From the IMG/VR virus record IMGVR_UViG_3300037208_000053, positions 1 through 48,572 of that record: 48,572 nucleotides of DNA; one strand, given 5' to 3'. Of this stretch, positions 1 to 8,135 are shown one piece after another. A program made the position numbers and the translations under genes. The notes below the pieces were generated by a model, which saw nothing but the letters and a program-made list of their open reading frames with translations, searched no databases and was not told where the DNA came from. This stretch comes from a virus. Positions within the stretch are counted from its first letter, which is position 1, and every line of letters starts with the position of its first letter.

Positions 1-65
1 TCCTTAGAAAATCCGACTTACCCTCTGCGGCCAACTGGCTCTTAATTCTCTGGCGTTCGGCCTGA
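1..65. repeat. Terminal direct repeat, left copy (circular contig overlap)
   Basis: The first 65 bases are identical to 48508-48572. The tape-measure reading frame continues without interruption from this copy into upstream codons at 66-574 and from the other copy into 47372-48507. This is what an assembler's overlap on a circular (or circularly permuted) genome looks like. A true physical terminal repeat is possible but unlikely, because it would split a gene. Confidence 0.95.
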
Positions 66-574
66 ATTGCTGATCGAAGGTCCCGCTTGGATTCCGCAAG
101 CGCATCTCGCTTCTCCTTTGCGGCCTGTTTTTGAGCCACCAAAGAATTGTAAGCGTCCATCTTCTGAGCCTCGACCAGCGCACGGGTAGAATTATCACCC
201 GGACCAAGAGGATCAAATCCGGCACGCGCTACACCAGGAGGCTTGATTGCGGGACCGGAATTCATCGCCGCCCATGCCGATGCTAAATGAGGATTTGCCG
301 CCATTGTCCTTTGGCGTGCCGCAACAGACATTCCGTTCAGTAAATCCTGAATCCCCTTGCTGACCCCCTTAATCGAATTGGTTGCCGCCGTTCCAGCCGA
401 TGCCACTCGACTTAATGATGACGCGAACTTGTCCGCATCCGCCGCCTGCTTTGCGCCAGAGGTTCCTTTATAGTCCAGATTCCCGAGCTTGTCCTTGACG
501 TACTGTTCCGCCGCGGCCACATCCCCCTTGAAGAGGTCCAGCGCCAGCCTGAGTTCTACTGAAATCGGTTCCAT
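1..574 (-). CDS. Tape measure protein, N-terminal part (continues at the right end of the window)
   Basis: This is the first part of a 569-residue protein once the circle is closed. The ATG is at 574 and codons 1-170 run down to position 65; the frame then enters the terminal repeat and continues at 48571-47372. The start overlaps the stop of the gene upstream as TAATG. The N-terminus (MEPISVELRLALDLFKGDVA) and the Ala/Lys/Gln-rich helical stretch that follows are typical of tail tape measure proteins, which set tail length and are assembled with the chaperones encoded just upstream. At 569 residues the protein would imply a rather short tail. Identification rests on position, helical composition and the hydrophobic segment in the C-terminal part. 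Confidence 0.8.
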   Translation of the reverse strand, partial: MEPISVELRLALDLFKGDVAAAEQYVKDKLGNLDYKGTSGAKQAADADKFASSLSRVASAGTAATNSIKGVSKGIQDLLNGMSVAARQRTMAANPHLASAWAAMNSGPAIKPPGVARAGFDPLGPGDNSTRALVEAQKMDAYNSLVAQKQAAKEKRDALAESKRDLRSAIQAERQRIKSQLAAEGKSDFLR

Positions 575-765
575 TATGTCTTTCGGTTGGCCTTTGCCTG
601 TTCAAACAGCCGGTCGGATTCCTGGGCGGCGTATCCCTTGCCAACCCGTTGCCAGGTGCGGCCCATCATCGTCGCCTCGTTTTCTTTGGCCCACGAAAAC
701 CAAACCCAACCCTCGGCGCTGGCCATGTGGCGGCAATGCTGGCGGGACCATCCGAAGGTCGCCAT
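574..765 (-). CDS. Tail assembly chaperone, frameshift extension (gpT-like)
   Basis: This 63-residue frame is open both from its own ATG at 765 and further upstream, back to the A9 run at 829-837 inside the preceding gene, with no stop between. A -1 slip there adds about 84 residues to the upstream protein, as in lambda G/GT. The Trp-rich sequence (GWSRQHCRHMASAEGWVW) is joined to the tape measure gene by a TAATG overlap, the usual place for such an extension. It could instead be translated alone from 765. Frameshifting is inferred from the slippery site and the gene order. Confidence 0.75.
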   Translation of the reverse strand: MATFGWSRQHCRHMASAEGWVWFSWAKENEATMMGRTWQRVGKGYAAQESDRLFEQAKANRKT

Positions 766-788
766 AAGCCGACCGTGCTTCTCAACAA

Positions 789-1415
789 TCAGACCGAGGC
801 CGTCGCAGAAATAGGCTCCGCTACCGAGTTTTTTTTTACCACAACCTCACCATCGTCAGATTCTGTGGCGGCAGCGTCGTAAGAAAGCATCGGCTGCCAG
901 GACCGGAGGTACTGAGCAATGCAGGCATCGGCCACCTGCCGGACGATAACTGATTCAACTCTGGAGAACTCTTTCTTGGCCGCTTTTCGGAGAGCTTCCA
1001 ATCCTCCTTTGTCGAAAACGGAGTCATTCTCGTCGGGCGTATGGGTGAACAGGAATGCAAGCTGCCAACCCATCGGCCCGCGGCTTCTGTGGCTGGCAAT
1101 GATCTTCTCCCAGATGGCCTCGAATGCAGCCTTTCTGGCCTCTGGATCTTCAACTTTTATGTTGGCCACCTGAAGCCTCAACTCGTTCATCGGATGTTCC
1201 AGCAGGGACAAATACTCAATGTCCCCGTCGCAACAAGCTCGCACAGAGTAGTCGCCAACTTTGATTGGGGTCCTCTGCAAAAGCGCATCCCGGACAGCGC
1301 CCGGCACCGGCTGTGACATTGCCTCTGAATTAGCCTGCTTGCGAACTTCTCCAGCGATTAGTTCTTCAGCCGGAATGCCGGTCAGCGCGGATGCTCTTTC
1401 AAGTTCCCCTGTCAT
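789..1415 (-). CDS. Tail assembly chaperone (gpG-like)
   Basis: This 208-residue protein lies between the putative tail tube and the tape measure gene, the position of gpG-type chaperones. These bind the tape measure protein during tail assembly and are absent from virions. The sequence is helical, acidic and Ala-rich (for example ALRKAAKKEFSRVESVIVRQ). Near the C-terminus it reads VVVKKNSVAE, encoded by GTA AAA AAA AAC, which carries the A AAA AAC slippery heptamer. Function is assigned from position, size and the frameshift site, not from a recognised domain. Confidence 0.7.
   Translation of the reverse strand: MTGELERASALTGIPAEELIAGEVRKQANSEAMSQPVPGAVRDALLQRTPIKVGDYSVRACCDGDIEYLSLLEHPMNELRLQVANIKVEDPEARKAAFEAIWEKIIASHRSRGPMGWQLAFLFTHTPDENDSVFDKGGLEALRKAAKKEFSRVESVIVRQVADACIAQYLRSWQPMLSYDAAATESDDGEVVVKKNSVAEPISATASV
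828..834 (-). other. Programmed -1 ribosomal frameshift site (A AAA AAC)
   Basis: On the minus strand a run of nine A is followed by C, phased as GTA AAA AAA AAC. The last seven bases form the classic -1 slippery heptamer A AAA AAC. Slipping leads into a frame open to the TAA at 574-576, while the zero frame stops at 789. The adjacent order chaperone, extension, tape measure matches phages with G/GT frameshifting. Confidence 0.8.
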
Positions 1416-1421
1416 ATTTGG

Positions 1422-1862
1422 TTAGGTTCCAACGCCACCGTAACCAGCACCCTCAATACACGTCAGGTTTTCACAGGAAATAACCCTCTGCCCCTCGACC
1501 TTGCGGGCGGCTTTGTAGTTGTTGTCAATGACAGTAGCGATGGAACTATTGGCGGTCATTGAAGCCCCGGACCCAGTGCCCGCGATGATGTCAATGAGCG
1601 TTATCGTCCCGCCAACTGTTGGCGGAGTACTGAATGCAATTCCAGAATCAATGCAGGTTATATCCCAGACCTTGCCGTGATTCACGATAAAGCGGGTTGC
1701 CTCAACCCCATCGCCCTGTTCGACGTAAATCTTGTCGGTCTTTTGCCGCTCGTCAACCGACAGAACGATTGTGGAGGCGATGGTGTTGCCGGTTCCCCAC
1801 CGGATCGTTGAACCGGACGGCTGAACCGTTACACCGGCTGATACTGAGGGCCATGTTGCCAT
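1422..1862 (-). CDS. Putative major tail tube protein
   Basis: A 146-residue beta-rich, Thr/Gly/Ser-rich protein with little helix (TVQPSGSTIRWGTGNTIAST). It sits between the putative tail terminator and the tail chaperone, where major tail proteins are found in siphovirus maps. I do not recognise a family signature, so the call rests on gene order, size and composition. The ATG is at 1862. Confidence 0.55.
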   Translation of the reverse strand: MATWPSVSAGVTVQPSGSTIRWGTGNTIASTIVLSVDERQKTDKIYVEQGDGVEATRFIVNHGKVWDITCIDSGIAFSTPPTVGGTITLIDIIAGTGSGASMTANSSIATVIDNNYKAARKVEGQRVISCENLTCIEGAGYGGVGT

Positions 1863-1864
1863 AT

Positions 1865-2347
1865 TTATGTTCCTTTCGTTTCTAACACTGGTAGATCGTT
1901 GTCGGTTGAAAACTCGATCAGATAGCCGTCAATGACGAGGTTCCCCAGTTGCATTGGTTTGATGCCCTTGTAATCAATCGGGCCTTCCATGTTGATTCCC
2001 TCCAAGCTCCGTATGATGTCGCGCACTTCCTCAACTTGGTCAGGAAACGGGTCAGCATTTCCAACCGTCTGAGTAAGGGTGTCGCCACGATGAGCCGCAA
2101 ACCCCCTGCCGCGAGTTACAGCGACGGTCCATTGCCGGTCAACCCGGCCCATGATTGCCGCCGCCCCGAACGGGCCGCGAATCTTCTCCCCCATGTAGCA
2201 AATGAAGATGGTCGGCTTCTGACTCGAAAGTGATGCCTGGCTCCAAAGCTCTTTCAGGTTGGACACCGGAGAAGTTTTCCCGCCCAGCGGCTCCGCCCAT
2301 TCCGCAATGGCCTCCCGAATCGTTTCAAGTTGTTCGGAAATGTTCAT
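1865..2347 (-). CDS. Putative tail completion/terminator protein
   Basis: 160 residues. A helical N-terminus (NISEQLETIREAIAEWAEPL) is followed by an alpha/beta body, in the slot between the DUF1320 head-completion gene and the tail tube. Tail terminators or neck proteins normally occupy this position. The start overlaps the upstream stop (2344-2347). No diagnostic motif is visible; it is placed by context only. Confidence 0.45.
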   Translation of the reverse strand: MNISEQLETIREAIAEWAEPLGGKTSPVSNLKELWSQASLSSQKPTIFICYMGEKIRGPFGAAAIMGRVDRQWTVAVTRGRGFAAHRGDTLTQTVGNADPFPDQVEEVRDIIRSLEGINMEGPIDYKGIKPMQLGNLVIDGYLIEFSTDNDLPVLETKGT

Positions 2348-2778
2348 CGTGAGCTTGCCGGATAGTTCCCCGACCCGAACACGGTTGGCGTGGTAACGGG
2401 AGCCACCATGTCAAAATCCTGGCCTGCGGACAGGTCAAGGAACTGCTCCCGCTTGTTCACTGCCACCAGCATTTGCATCGCAAGCCGGTAGTCCTCAGCG
2501 AACTTGTTCTTTTCGTCCGGGACCTCCCGGCGACGATAAAGGGTGTAACACGCGATTGCGATGGCCAGAGAATTGACCGAAGCGGGAATGGGATTGAACG
2601 GAATGTCATAGACATTGCCCACCATCCGGTCAATCACTCCGCTGGCCTTGGATATGACCGCATTCAACACAGTCGAATTGAGCACGCCGGTTGCCGGGGA
2701 ATCATCATCCGTTAGCGTAATCAGATCCGCCATCTGAATGTCGCCTAGCAAATCGTTTTGAGAACAGTAGGCGCTCAT
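2344..2778 (-). CDS. DUF1320 (Mu gp36-like) head-completion protein
   Basis: 144 residues. The start MSAYCSQNDLLGDI, followed by a helical segment with VISKASGVIDRMVG and LAIAIACYTLYRRR, fits the DUF1320 family, the Mu gp36-like head-tail connector proteins. It lies downstream of capsid genes and upstream of tail genes. ATGA overlaps join it to the glycosyltransferase upstream (2775-2778) and to the gene below (2344-2347). Confidence 0.7.
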   Translation of the reverse strand: MSAYCSQNDLLGDIQMADLITLTDDDSPATGVLNSTVLNAVISKASGVIDRMVGNVYDIPFNPIPASVNSLAIAIACYTLYRRREVPDEKNKFAEDYRLAMQMLVAVNKREQFLDLSAGQDFDMVAPVTTPTVFGSGNYPASSR

Positions 2779-4169
2779 GCGAAAGTAGCGGCAGCTTCGC
2801 GCGGTGGGGAAGCCACGGAAGCTGCCGCAATCGACTCCACAACCTTGTCGGGTGCGGAACCGAAAAGCCCAAGCTCCCGCATTTTCTTTTCCTGAGATTC
2901 GAGCGGATAGATGGCGTTGCCCGAATGCTTGAGAATCACGCTGTTGTCGCCCCAGACCTTGAACCCAAGGTCAATAGCCGTCTGGCAGAAATACCAATCC
3001 TCAGTCAGATAACGCCGATTGCCGTCCGGGTACTTGTAAACGCCGCGCCGCCAGATGTCGAAGCTGAATACCCCGGGGTTTTCGTCCACGCCATAAACCA
3101 GATCGTCGCCCAGCACTTCGAGCATCTTCTCGATGACGTTGCGCCGGATGCAGAGGAATCCGGTGCCCATGTAGTTCACTTCCGTAAGCCCGCGACGATC
3201 CATCTTCACGGCAGACGGCTTCACGTTGCAAACCCACTCGGCAACTGATGACTGCTTTTTCTTCGGGTAGAACCCGCCAACGATGTCCTCATCGTGTCCG
3301 ATAAGCCGCTCGATCTGATCGGCAGAGAATATCAAGTCCGAATCCACAAACAGGAGGTGGGTGCAGTTGGTCTTGAGAAAACCCATCGTCAGATTGTTCC
3401 TGGCGCGGGAAATGTCAGCATCGCCAATCAGCCGTCCAAGCTGGTAGTCAAACGGGGGACGATCCACGATGAAGGAGATCATCGCAGAGAAGAAATTGGG
3501 GTCCACGTTGAAAAGGACCGGAACGGCAATGAAAACCTTCGGCTTGGTGGTTTTCACCCTGACTTTGGACATCCATGCCTCAAGGCGCGGTATGAAGATG
3601 TTCCAGTCATTGGTATGGTCCGGCTCCTGGTGGGGAGGGAAATCGTGGGTCAGCCGGGCGGTTTCGCACCGGGCATATAGGCCGAGCGCCTTTGCCTTCT
3701 CGGTGAACTCGTTGTCCACGCAATACCGTTTGAACGGCGTGGGGTAACAGTACTCCATATAGAACATTTTGGGCATCAGAGCGAAACAGGCGATATGAGC
3801 CCATAGCGGGCCATGATTCAATCCAACAACACCATCCCCATTCGGGAACCGTTCGTTGTAGAATCGGATGGCCTCTGCCAGGCACCCAGCCTCAAGTTCA
3901 ACGTCATCATTCAGGAGCAGAACATGACTAGTCGCTGCCGCCACGATTCCGGCCTCCCAAGCCTTCACAGAACCCGCATCCGGCTTGCATTTGACGATGA
4001 TCTGGCCGTTCAGCGAAGCGGGAAGGTCAATACCTTCCCGGCCCTCATCCACCACGATCAGAGTTCGGTCGTGTGGATGATTTAGCGCGGCCAACAATGC
4101 GCCGACCCGGTCCTTGCGGCCCCGGGTCGGCACGATGACGGTTACATCTCTGGCTTCAATTTTCCCCAT
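2775..4169 (-). CDS. Two-domain glycosyltransferase
   Basis: 464 residues with two GT-A-like halves. The N-terminal half begins VTVIVPTRGRKDRVGALLAA, typical of family 2 transferases, with an acidic motif LLNDDVE for metal and nucleotide-sugar binding. The second half (from about residue 208) has VFIAVPVLFNVDPNFF, DADISRARNN, LFVDSDLIFS (DxD) and a YMGTGFLCIRR segment. It probably adds sugar to a phage structural protein, DNA or a host surface glycan; the acceptor is unknown. It is embedded in the late operon between the putative decoration gene and the DUF1320 gene, and its stop overlaps the next start. Confidence 0.8.
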   Translation of the reverse strand: MGKIEARDVTVIVPTRGRKDRVGALLAALNHPHDRTLIVVDEGREGIDLPASLNGQIIVKCKPDAGSVKAWEAGIVAAATSHVLLLNDDVELEAGCLAEAIRFYNERFPNGDGVVGLNHGPLWAHIACFALMPKMFYMEYCYPTPFKRYCVDNEFTEKAKALGLYARCETARLTHDFPPHQEPDHTNDWNIFIPRLEAWMSKVRVKTTKPKVFIAVPVLFNVDPNFFSAMISFIVDRPPFDYQLGRLIGDADISRARNNLTMGFLKTNCTHLLFVDSDLIFSADQIERLIGHDEDIVGGFYPKKKQSSVAEWVCNVKPSAVKMDRRGLTEVNYMGTGFLCIRRNVIEKMLEVLGDDLVYGVDENPGVFSFDIWRRGVYKYPDGNRRYLTEDWYFCQTAIDLGFKVWGDNSVILKHSGNAIYPLESQEKKMRELGLFGSAPDKVVESIAAASVASPPREAAATFA

Positions 4170-4184
4170 ATAATTGAGCTTCCC

Positions 4185-4649
4185 TTAGAATAGAAGAGCC
4201 AGAGTTCCGGTTGCGTCTGCCAGATTGCCAGTGTTCGCCGGGAGGACTGTAATCGCCCGGATGAACTGCTTGCAGGACGGAGGCAGCTTGACCACCCAAG
4301 CCCCGGCGACCGTTGCCGATGCTCCCTGGACGATAACGCCAGAGCCGCCATCCGTAACGAAGTTCGCAAGCGCTGACGTGTTGGGGCCCCCAGCCGCGTT
4401 GGCGCTGGTATGCTGAAGCACTACGGTGCCGTTGACGCTGTTTCCACCCGCAGAAGCCGTCCAAGAAAACTGGACGTTGATGACTTCCGTGGTTGGATAC
4501 GGTTGCGGCCCGAGGTCGATCCAGGCGCTGTTGGTCGTTCCCGCCGCACTGCCCAGCGCGATGGTGGCGATCTTGAGTCCGTCCGTGAGAATTCGGGAAT
4601 TGAACGGATAATTGTTTGGCGTGATAGCCGTTAAACCTGGTATAGCCAT
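4185..4649 (-). CDS. Putative head decoration protein
   Basis: 154 residues, Ala/Gly/Thr-rich and predicted beta-rich (FVTDGGSGVIVQGASATVAG), directly downstream of the major capsid gene and starting MAIPGLTAITPNNYPFNS. Size and position fit a capsid decoration or stabilisation protein. No family motif is recognised. Confidence 0.5.
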   Translation of the reverse strand: MAIPGLTAITPNNYPFNSRILTDGLKIATIALGSAAGTTNSAWIDLGPQPYPTTEVINVQFSWTASAGGNSVNGTVVLQHTSANAAGGPNTSALANFVTDGGSGVIVQGASATVAGAWVVKLPPSCKQFIRAITVLPANTGNLADATGTLALLF

Positions 4650-4654
4650 ATTCG

Positions 4655-5623
4655 TTAGTTCGTTTCGGTGTTGAGAATGCTGTCAGTGATCTCAATGGGC
4701 CATCCATTGAGCATGTTTGGCAGAGGCGAAAACATCGGCCTGCCCGCTGCGTCTGCCGGAACCGATGAGCCCAATATGGTCGAGCTCGTGTTGAACACGG
4801 CGCTGCGCTTCTGCTGGAGTATGGCCTCGCTCGTGCGATTCATAAACCAGCGCAGATTGTTGCGCCGCTTCTGCGGGATCTGCGCGTAAAGCTGCTGCGC
4901 GTAGGTGTCCAGCGGCGTGGTGGGAACATTGGTCGCATCGCCTGGGATGCCAGATATTGACCAAGCCGAAAGGTTCGACCCGACGAACAGACCGATGTAG
5001 GCCTTCAGGTTGCCGACGTAGGCAAAGAATCCTTTGGTGGAATCGTTCGGGTCAGTTACCCATTGACGGAACGGAGGGCTCAGGGCAAAACTCCCATTCT
5101 TGCCAACGTCAAACCGAACGCCCTCCCTTTCGTCGCCCCAGACCATGTATGCGGAGGTGGAGTTTGCGGTCCCGGTCGTGCCTGCGGACACACTGTAGGC
5201 GAGTTGCGAGCGAATGCCGGCGAACCCCTTCGGGTCGGCGCTCGTTCCGTAGTAGAACTGCTGGCCAATAACGATTGCGGCAGCCCTCATGGTGGCCGCT
5301 GCCTCCAGCGACCAGATGGAACCGGCTGAGGCATCGTCACCATCCCAGATTGCCTCATCCACGATCATCTGCATGTCGAGGAAAAGCATTTCCTTGATGG
5401 CGTTGGTCCAGATGGCTTTGCTGGAAGTGACGCCCTGGTTCGGACTGCGAAAGCCGCCCGAGGGCAACCCGACCATTTTGACGATCTTGTACCAGGTGCC
5501 CTCTCGCGGGTGCGCGGCGATAACGTCCCATTCCCTTGGCAGGGTGGTTACGTCGTCAATCATTCCAGTGTACTGGTCATTCCGTTGCAGGCATGCCAGA
5601 TCGAATAATGTTGGGAGAATCAT
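4655..5623 (-). CDS. Major capsid protein
   Basis: 322 residues. It lies directly downstream of the protease-scaffold gene and upstream of a decoration-like gene. It has the mixed composition of HK97-fold shells, with a long loop-like N-terminus, a region around LRWFMNRTSEAILQQ and a C-terminal LNGWPIEITDSI resembling the end of many capsid proteins. The minus-strand leader has AAGGA about seven bases upstream of ATG 5623, a good ribosome site for a highly expressed gene. Assignment is by order and general pattern. Confidence 0.8.
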   Translation of the reverse strand: MILPTLFDLACLQRNDQYTGMIDDVTTLPREWDVIAAHPREGTWYKIVKMVGLPSGGFRSPNQGVTSSKAIWTNAIKEMLFLDMQMIVDEAIWDGDDASAGSIWSLEAAATMRAAAIVIGQQFYYGTSADPKGFAGIRSQLAYSVSAGTTGTANSTSAYMVWGDEREGVRFDVGKNGSFALSPPFRQWVTDPNDSTKGFFAYVGNLKAYIGLFVGSNLSAWSISGIPGDATNVPTTPLDTYAQQLYAQIPQKRRNNLRWFMNRTSEAILQQKRSAVFNTSSTILGSSVPADAAGRPMFSPLPNMLNGWPIEITDSILNTETN

Positions 5624-5632
5624 AGTTGTTCC

Positions 5633-6685
5633 TTAGTTCTGCCGGGTTTGGGCGTGGATGATTTCGGTCAGGCGAATCTCGTTCTCAGACCGGCGCTGGC
5701 GGCAGAATTGCTCCAGCTTGGATTTGCCTTCCGGCGTGTGACGGTCGAACGTCTTGCCGTCGGCGTCGATAATGGCTGCGGCGCTCTTCTTGGAAAGAGT
5801 CACTTCGCCCTTGCGGAGCTTGGCGATGACCTTTGCCAACTGCGCCGGCTGTTGGAGAATTGTGATGACGCCATCCTTGATGGTGTATAGGTCGTCATTC
5901 TCGAATGGAACAACCTTGCCATCCCGGGAGGCTTCAGCCAGGAGCGCGTCAATCTCGCCTTTCTTGGCCAGACTCAGGGCGGTATCGCGGCTCTTGGTCA
6001 GCGAGGCGAGTTCGGTTTTGGTGGCTTCGAGCTGGGTTTCAGCCGCCGTGACTTTTGCAGCCAGGGCGGTGACAGCAGAAAGGTCTGGCGGCTTCACGGC
6101 CTCAAACCGTTTCTTGAGTTCTGAGGCAAACTCGGTATCGGTAGCCGTCTCCGGCAACCCGAGCGCCACTAGCACTTCTTTGGTCATAGTATTGTTCTGT
6201 TGATGTTCTTTTGGTTTGCTGAAGAGGCCGCTCGGATTGGCGGCGGGAGAGTCCACTAGGTCCGCGCTGTAGATTTCGACGCAGCGGGCGAATTTCTTGC
6301 CTTCGATTTCCTCCGGGATGTTGGCGAAGGTAATGGAGACGCCGAAGGATTCGGGCATGGTGTCGGCCATTTCGAGGACCTTGGCGCGGTCCTCGGAGGC
6401 GTCCAGTAGATGCAGGTTGGCCCGGACATTCTTTCCATCAAGGACGAAATCCTTGAGGCGTCCTGCGATAGATTCCAAGCCCGTGCCATGATTGACCTTC
6501 ACTTTTAGACCGCCCTGATAAGCGGTCGCGGTTTCCATAACCTGCTTGAGCGTAGTGCCGTCAATGAACAATCCGTGGCCGCTCGCCTCGCCTTCGGTGA
6601 TGACGGAAACTCCGTGAATTACGCCCGCAGCCTTGTCAACTCTCTGGCGTGTTGAAATCGCGGAAAACTGTGCAGCTAATAGCAT
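5633..6685 (-). CDS. Prohead protease fused to scaffold
   Basis: About 350 residues. The N-terminal half is a phage prohead serine protease of the S78-like type: a His in LKVKVNHGTGLE, a Ser in ESFGVSITF, and a region SADLVDSPAANPSGLF. From about residue 175 it becomes a scaffold-like segment with a Lys/Glu/Ala coiled coil (AAETQLEATKTELASLTKSR). An internal ATG at 6186 (MTKEVLVALGL), preceded by an AACAGAACAATACT leader like those used elsewhere in this genome, could make a separate scaffold, as lambda Nu3 does. I chose ATG 6685; a GTG two codons upstream (6691) is possible. Confidence 0.85.
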   Translation of the reverse strand: MLLAAQFSAISTRQRVDKAAGVIHGVSVITEGEASGHGLFIDGTTLKQVMETATAYQGGLKVKVNHGTGLESIAGRLKDFVLDGKNVRANLHLLDASEDRAKVLEMADTMPESFGVSITFANIPEEIEGKKFARCVEIYSADLVDSPAANPSGLFSKPKEHQQNNTMTKEVLVALGLPETATDTEFASELKKRFEAVKPPDLSAVTALAAKVTAAETQLEATKTELASLTKSRDTALSLAKKGEIDALLAEASRDGKVVPFENDDLYTIKDGVITILQQPAQLAKVIAKLRKGEVTLSKKSAAAIIDADGKTFDRHTPEGKSKLEQFCRQRRSENEIRLTEIIHAQTRQN

Positions 6686-6750
6686 CTGCACAAATCCTTA
6701 GCCTGATTACGAATCCTGACAATCCGACCTTGCGGATGGTGCGGATGAAA

Positions 6751-7224
6751 CTATTTCGGGAGAAGATCGGTTATTGCCTGCTCGGCAGCGCCGCGGATAA
6801 GCGCCTCTGCGTAAGGATCAAGCTCTTCGGACTCGTTAATCGGGAGCACGGGCCGCGGCGGAACTCCAACCTGAAACGGTCCGTCCCCGGAAACTCCATT
6901 GTGCTGGTCAGCGGCGTAGGGGCAATCGCTGAACACTCGGGCCGCTTCCGGGTCGCCAAGGTCGGCCTGATAGGATTCCTTCAGCGCCCCAGTCAGGATT
7001 TCGGTTGGCGTCGTGTTCCCGCCGTGGAACCTGTCGGCATAAGCCTTCCGCAGAGCCGGCCATTCGGTGGTGCGGTGGAGTGAGTATTCCCCGAAGTTTT
7101 CAAGGGTGATTTCCAGCAGCGCTGCCGCCATTGCGGATTGCACCGGGGACTTTATTCCTTCCGCCCACTCTAGCAAGGACCCCCCAAACCCATCCAGAGA
7201 ATCCAGTTGCAGGGTGATATTCAC
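6751..7224 (-). CDS. Virion morphogenesis protein (Mu gpG-like)
   Basis: 157 residues. The C-terminal half has YAADQHNGVSGDGPFQVGVP followed by PRPVLPI, matching the tail-end signature (Y..xHe.G....vPaRPfL) of the phage virion morphogenesis family related to Mu gpG. The start is GTG at 7224, overlapping the previous stop (GTGA). It lies between the portal-side genes and the protease in a Mu-like head order. Confidence 0.75.
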   Translation of the reverse strand: MNITLQLDSLDGFGGSLLEWAEGIKSPVQSAMAAALLEITLENFGEYSLHRTTEWPALRKAYADRFHGGNTTPTEILTGALKESYQADLGDPEAARVFSDCPYAADQHNGVSGDGPFQVGVPPRPVLPINESEELDPYAEALIRGAAEQAITDLLPK

Positions 7225-7625
7225 GAATCCAAAGCGAACTGCTTCAGAAACTCAGAGTAAGACAACGGCAGGCTTCCGGTGTCCACCAGATCTCCATTCC
7301 TATTCCTGGAGGTGAACGCGATATACTTTACGACCTGCCCCGACCGATCATTCCCCGGCTCCGCTGTCGCCTTGTAGGTTTGTGCGCGGTGGTACTTCTG
7401 CATGAGCAGGGTCGTGTATGGCCGCTTGTCTCCTTGACCGCGCTCAGTCGGGTAATGGGACACCAACTCCCAGAAGAACTCCTTCGAGTTGGCGTGCGGC
7501 TTCTTCGTGACCGGATCAATGCGGACGAAGTGCTTGCCGTAGAGCCCGGCAATCTTGTCCTGAATTGCATCCGACATTTCATCCACCCAGACGGGCGATT
7601 CCAATATTGCTTGTTCCGTATTCAT
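7221..7625 (-). CDS. Conserved phage hypothetical protein
   Basis: 134 residues from ATG 7625, chosen because it overlaps the stop of the upstream gene as ATGA. Motifs include SPVWVDEMSDAIQDKI and HYPTERGQGDKRPYTTLLMQ. The protein is charged and has no signal or membrane segment. It lies in the Mu-like head region between an HTH gene and the gpG-like gene. Function unknown. Confidence 0.6.
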   Translation of the reverse strand: MNTEQAILESPVWVDEMSDAIQDKIAGLYGKHFVRIDPVTKKPHANSKEFFWELVSHYPTERGQGDKRPYTTLLMQKYHRAQTYKATAEPGNDRSGQVVKYIAFTSRNRNGDLVDTGSLPLSYSEFLKQFALDS

Positions 7626-7852
7626 GTTTTTTGTAGCTGCGATGAGTGACCGGCCATCTTGTGATGGTAAATGTCCGTCTCCAGAATCCACCAGTGCGCC
7701 CGGGGTCCAGACCCGAGCTTTTGTGCCGATGGGAAAACTCCCGTCCGGCACATCCTCTCCACCGTATCCAACGAAATCGGGTAAAGGTATTTTCGATACC
7801 GAGCGACCACGGAGGCCGGAATAAGTTCGGGAGTTTTTGCCGGAGTCCCCAT
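7622..7852 (-). CDS. Small winged-helix/excisionase-like DNA-binding protein
   Basis: 76 residues. The pattern YLYPISLDTVERMCRTGVFP followed by SAQKLGSGPRAHWWILETDI resembles the excisionase/MerR-type helix-turn-helix, in which a position-specified helix is followed by a beta wing ending in W.I...D. It sits among head genes rather than next to an integrase, so a regulatory or packaging-related role is more likely than excision. It overlaps the next gene by ATGA. Confidence 0.6.
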   Translation of the reverse strand: MGTPAKTPELIPASVVARYRKYLYPISLDTVERMCRTGVFPSAQKLGSGPRAHWWILETDIYHHKMAGHSSQLQKT

Positions 7853-7859
7853 AATCAGG

Positions 7860-8135
7860 TCAACGTCGAAAACCCGGATTCAACCCGCCCATCTGGGACT
7901 CGGTGTATAGGTCTTGAAACGCCATCGTCATCATGTCGTCAGCAATACAGGCGTAGTAAACCGGCTGGGAATAATCCTGATTGGGCGAGACGATCAATTC
8001 GCTGGGCCGGTCGGGATTTGGCTTTGAGAACCATTGTCGGGGCACCGAGAACCATCCGGTCTGACCGCTGACCGATACCGGCTGAGGCGTGTCGTTGAAG
8101 TTTCGACCGAAGACGATTGGGATGATGGCCCTCAT
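7860..8135 (-). CDS. Hypothetical protein downstream of portal
   Basis: 91 residues, coupled to the portal gene by an ATGA overlap at 8132-8135. Sequence such as WFSVPRQWFSKPNPDRPSE suggests a small beta-rich protein. No family recognised. Confidence 0.55.
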   Translation of the reverse strand: MRAIIPIVFGRNFNDTPQPVSVSGQTGWFSVPRQWFSKPNPDRPSELIVSPNQDYSQPVYYACIADDMMTMAFQDLYTESQMGGLNPGFRR

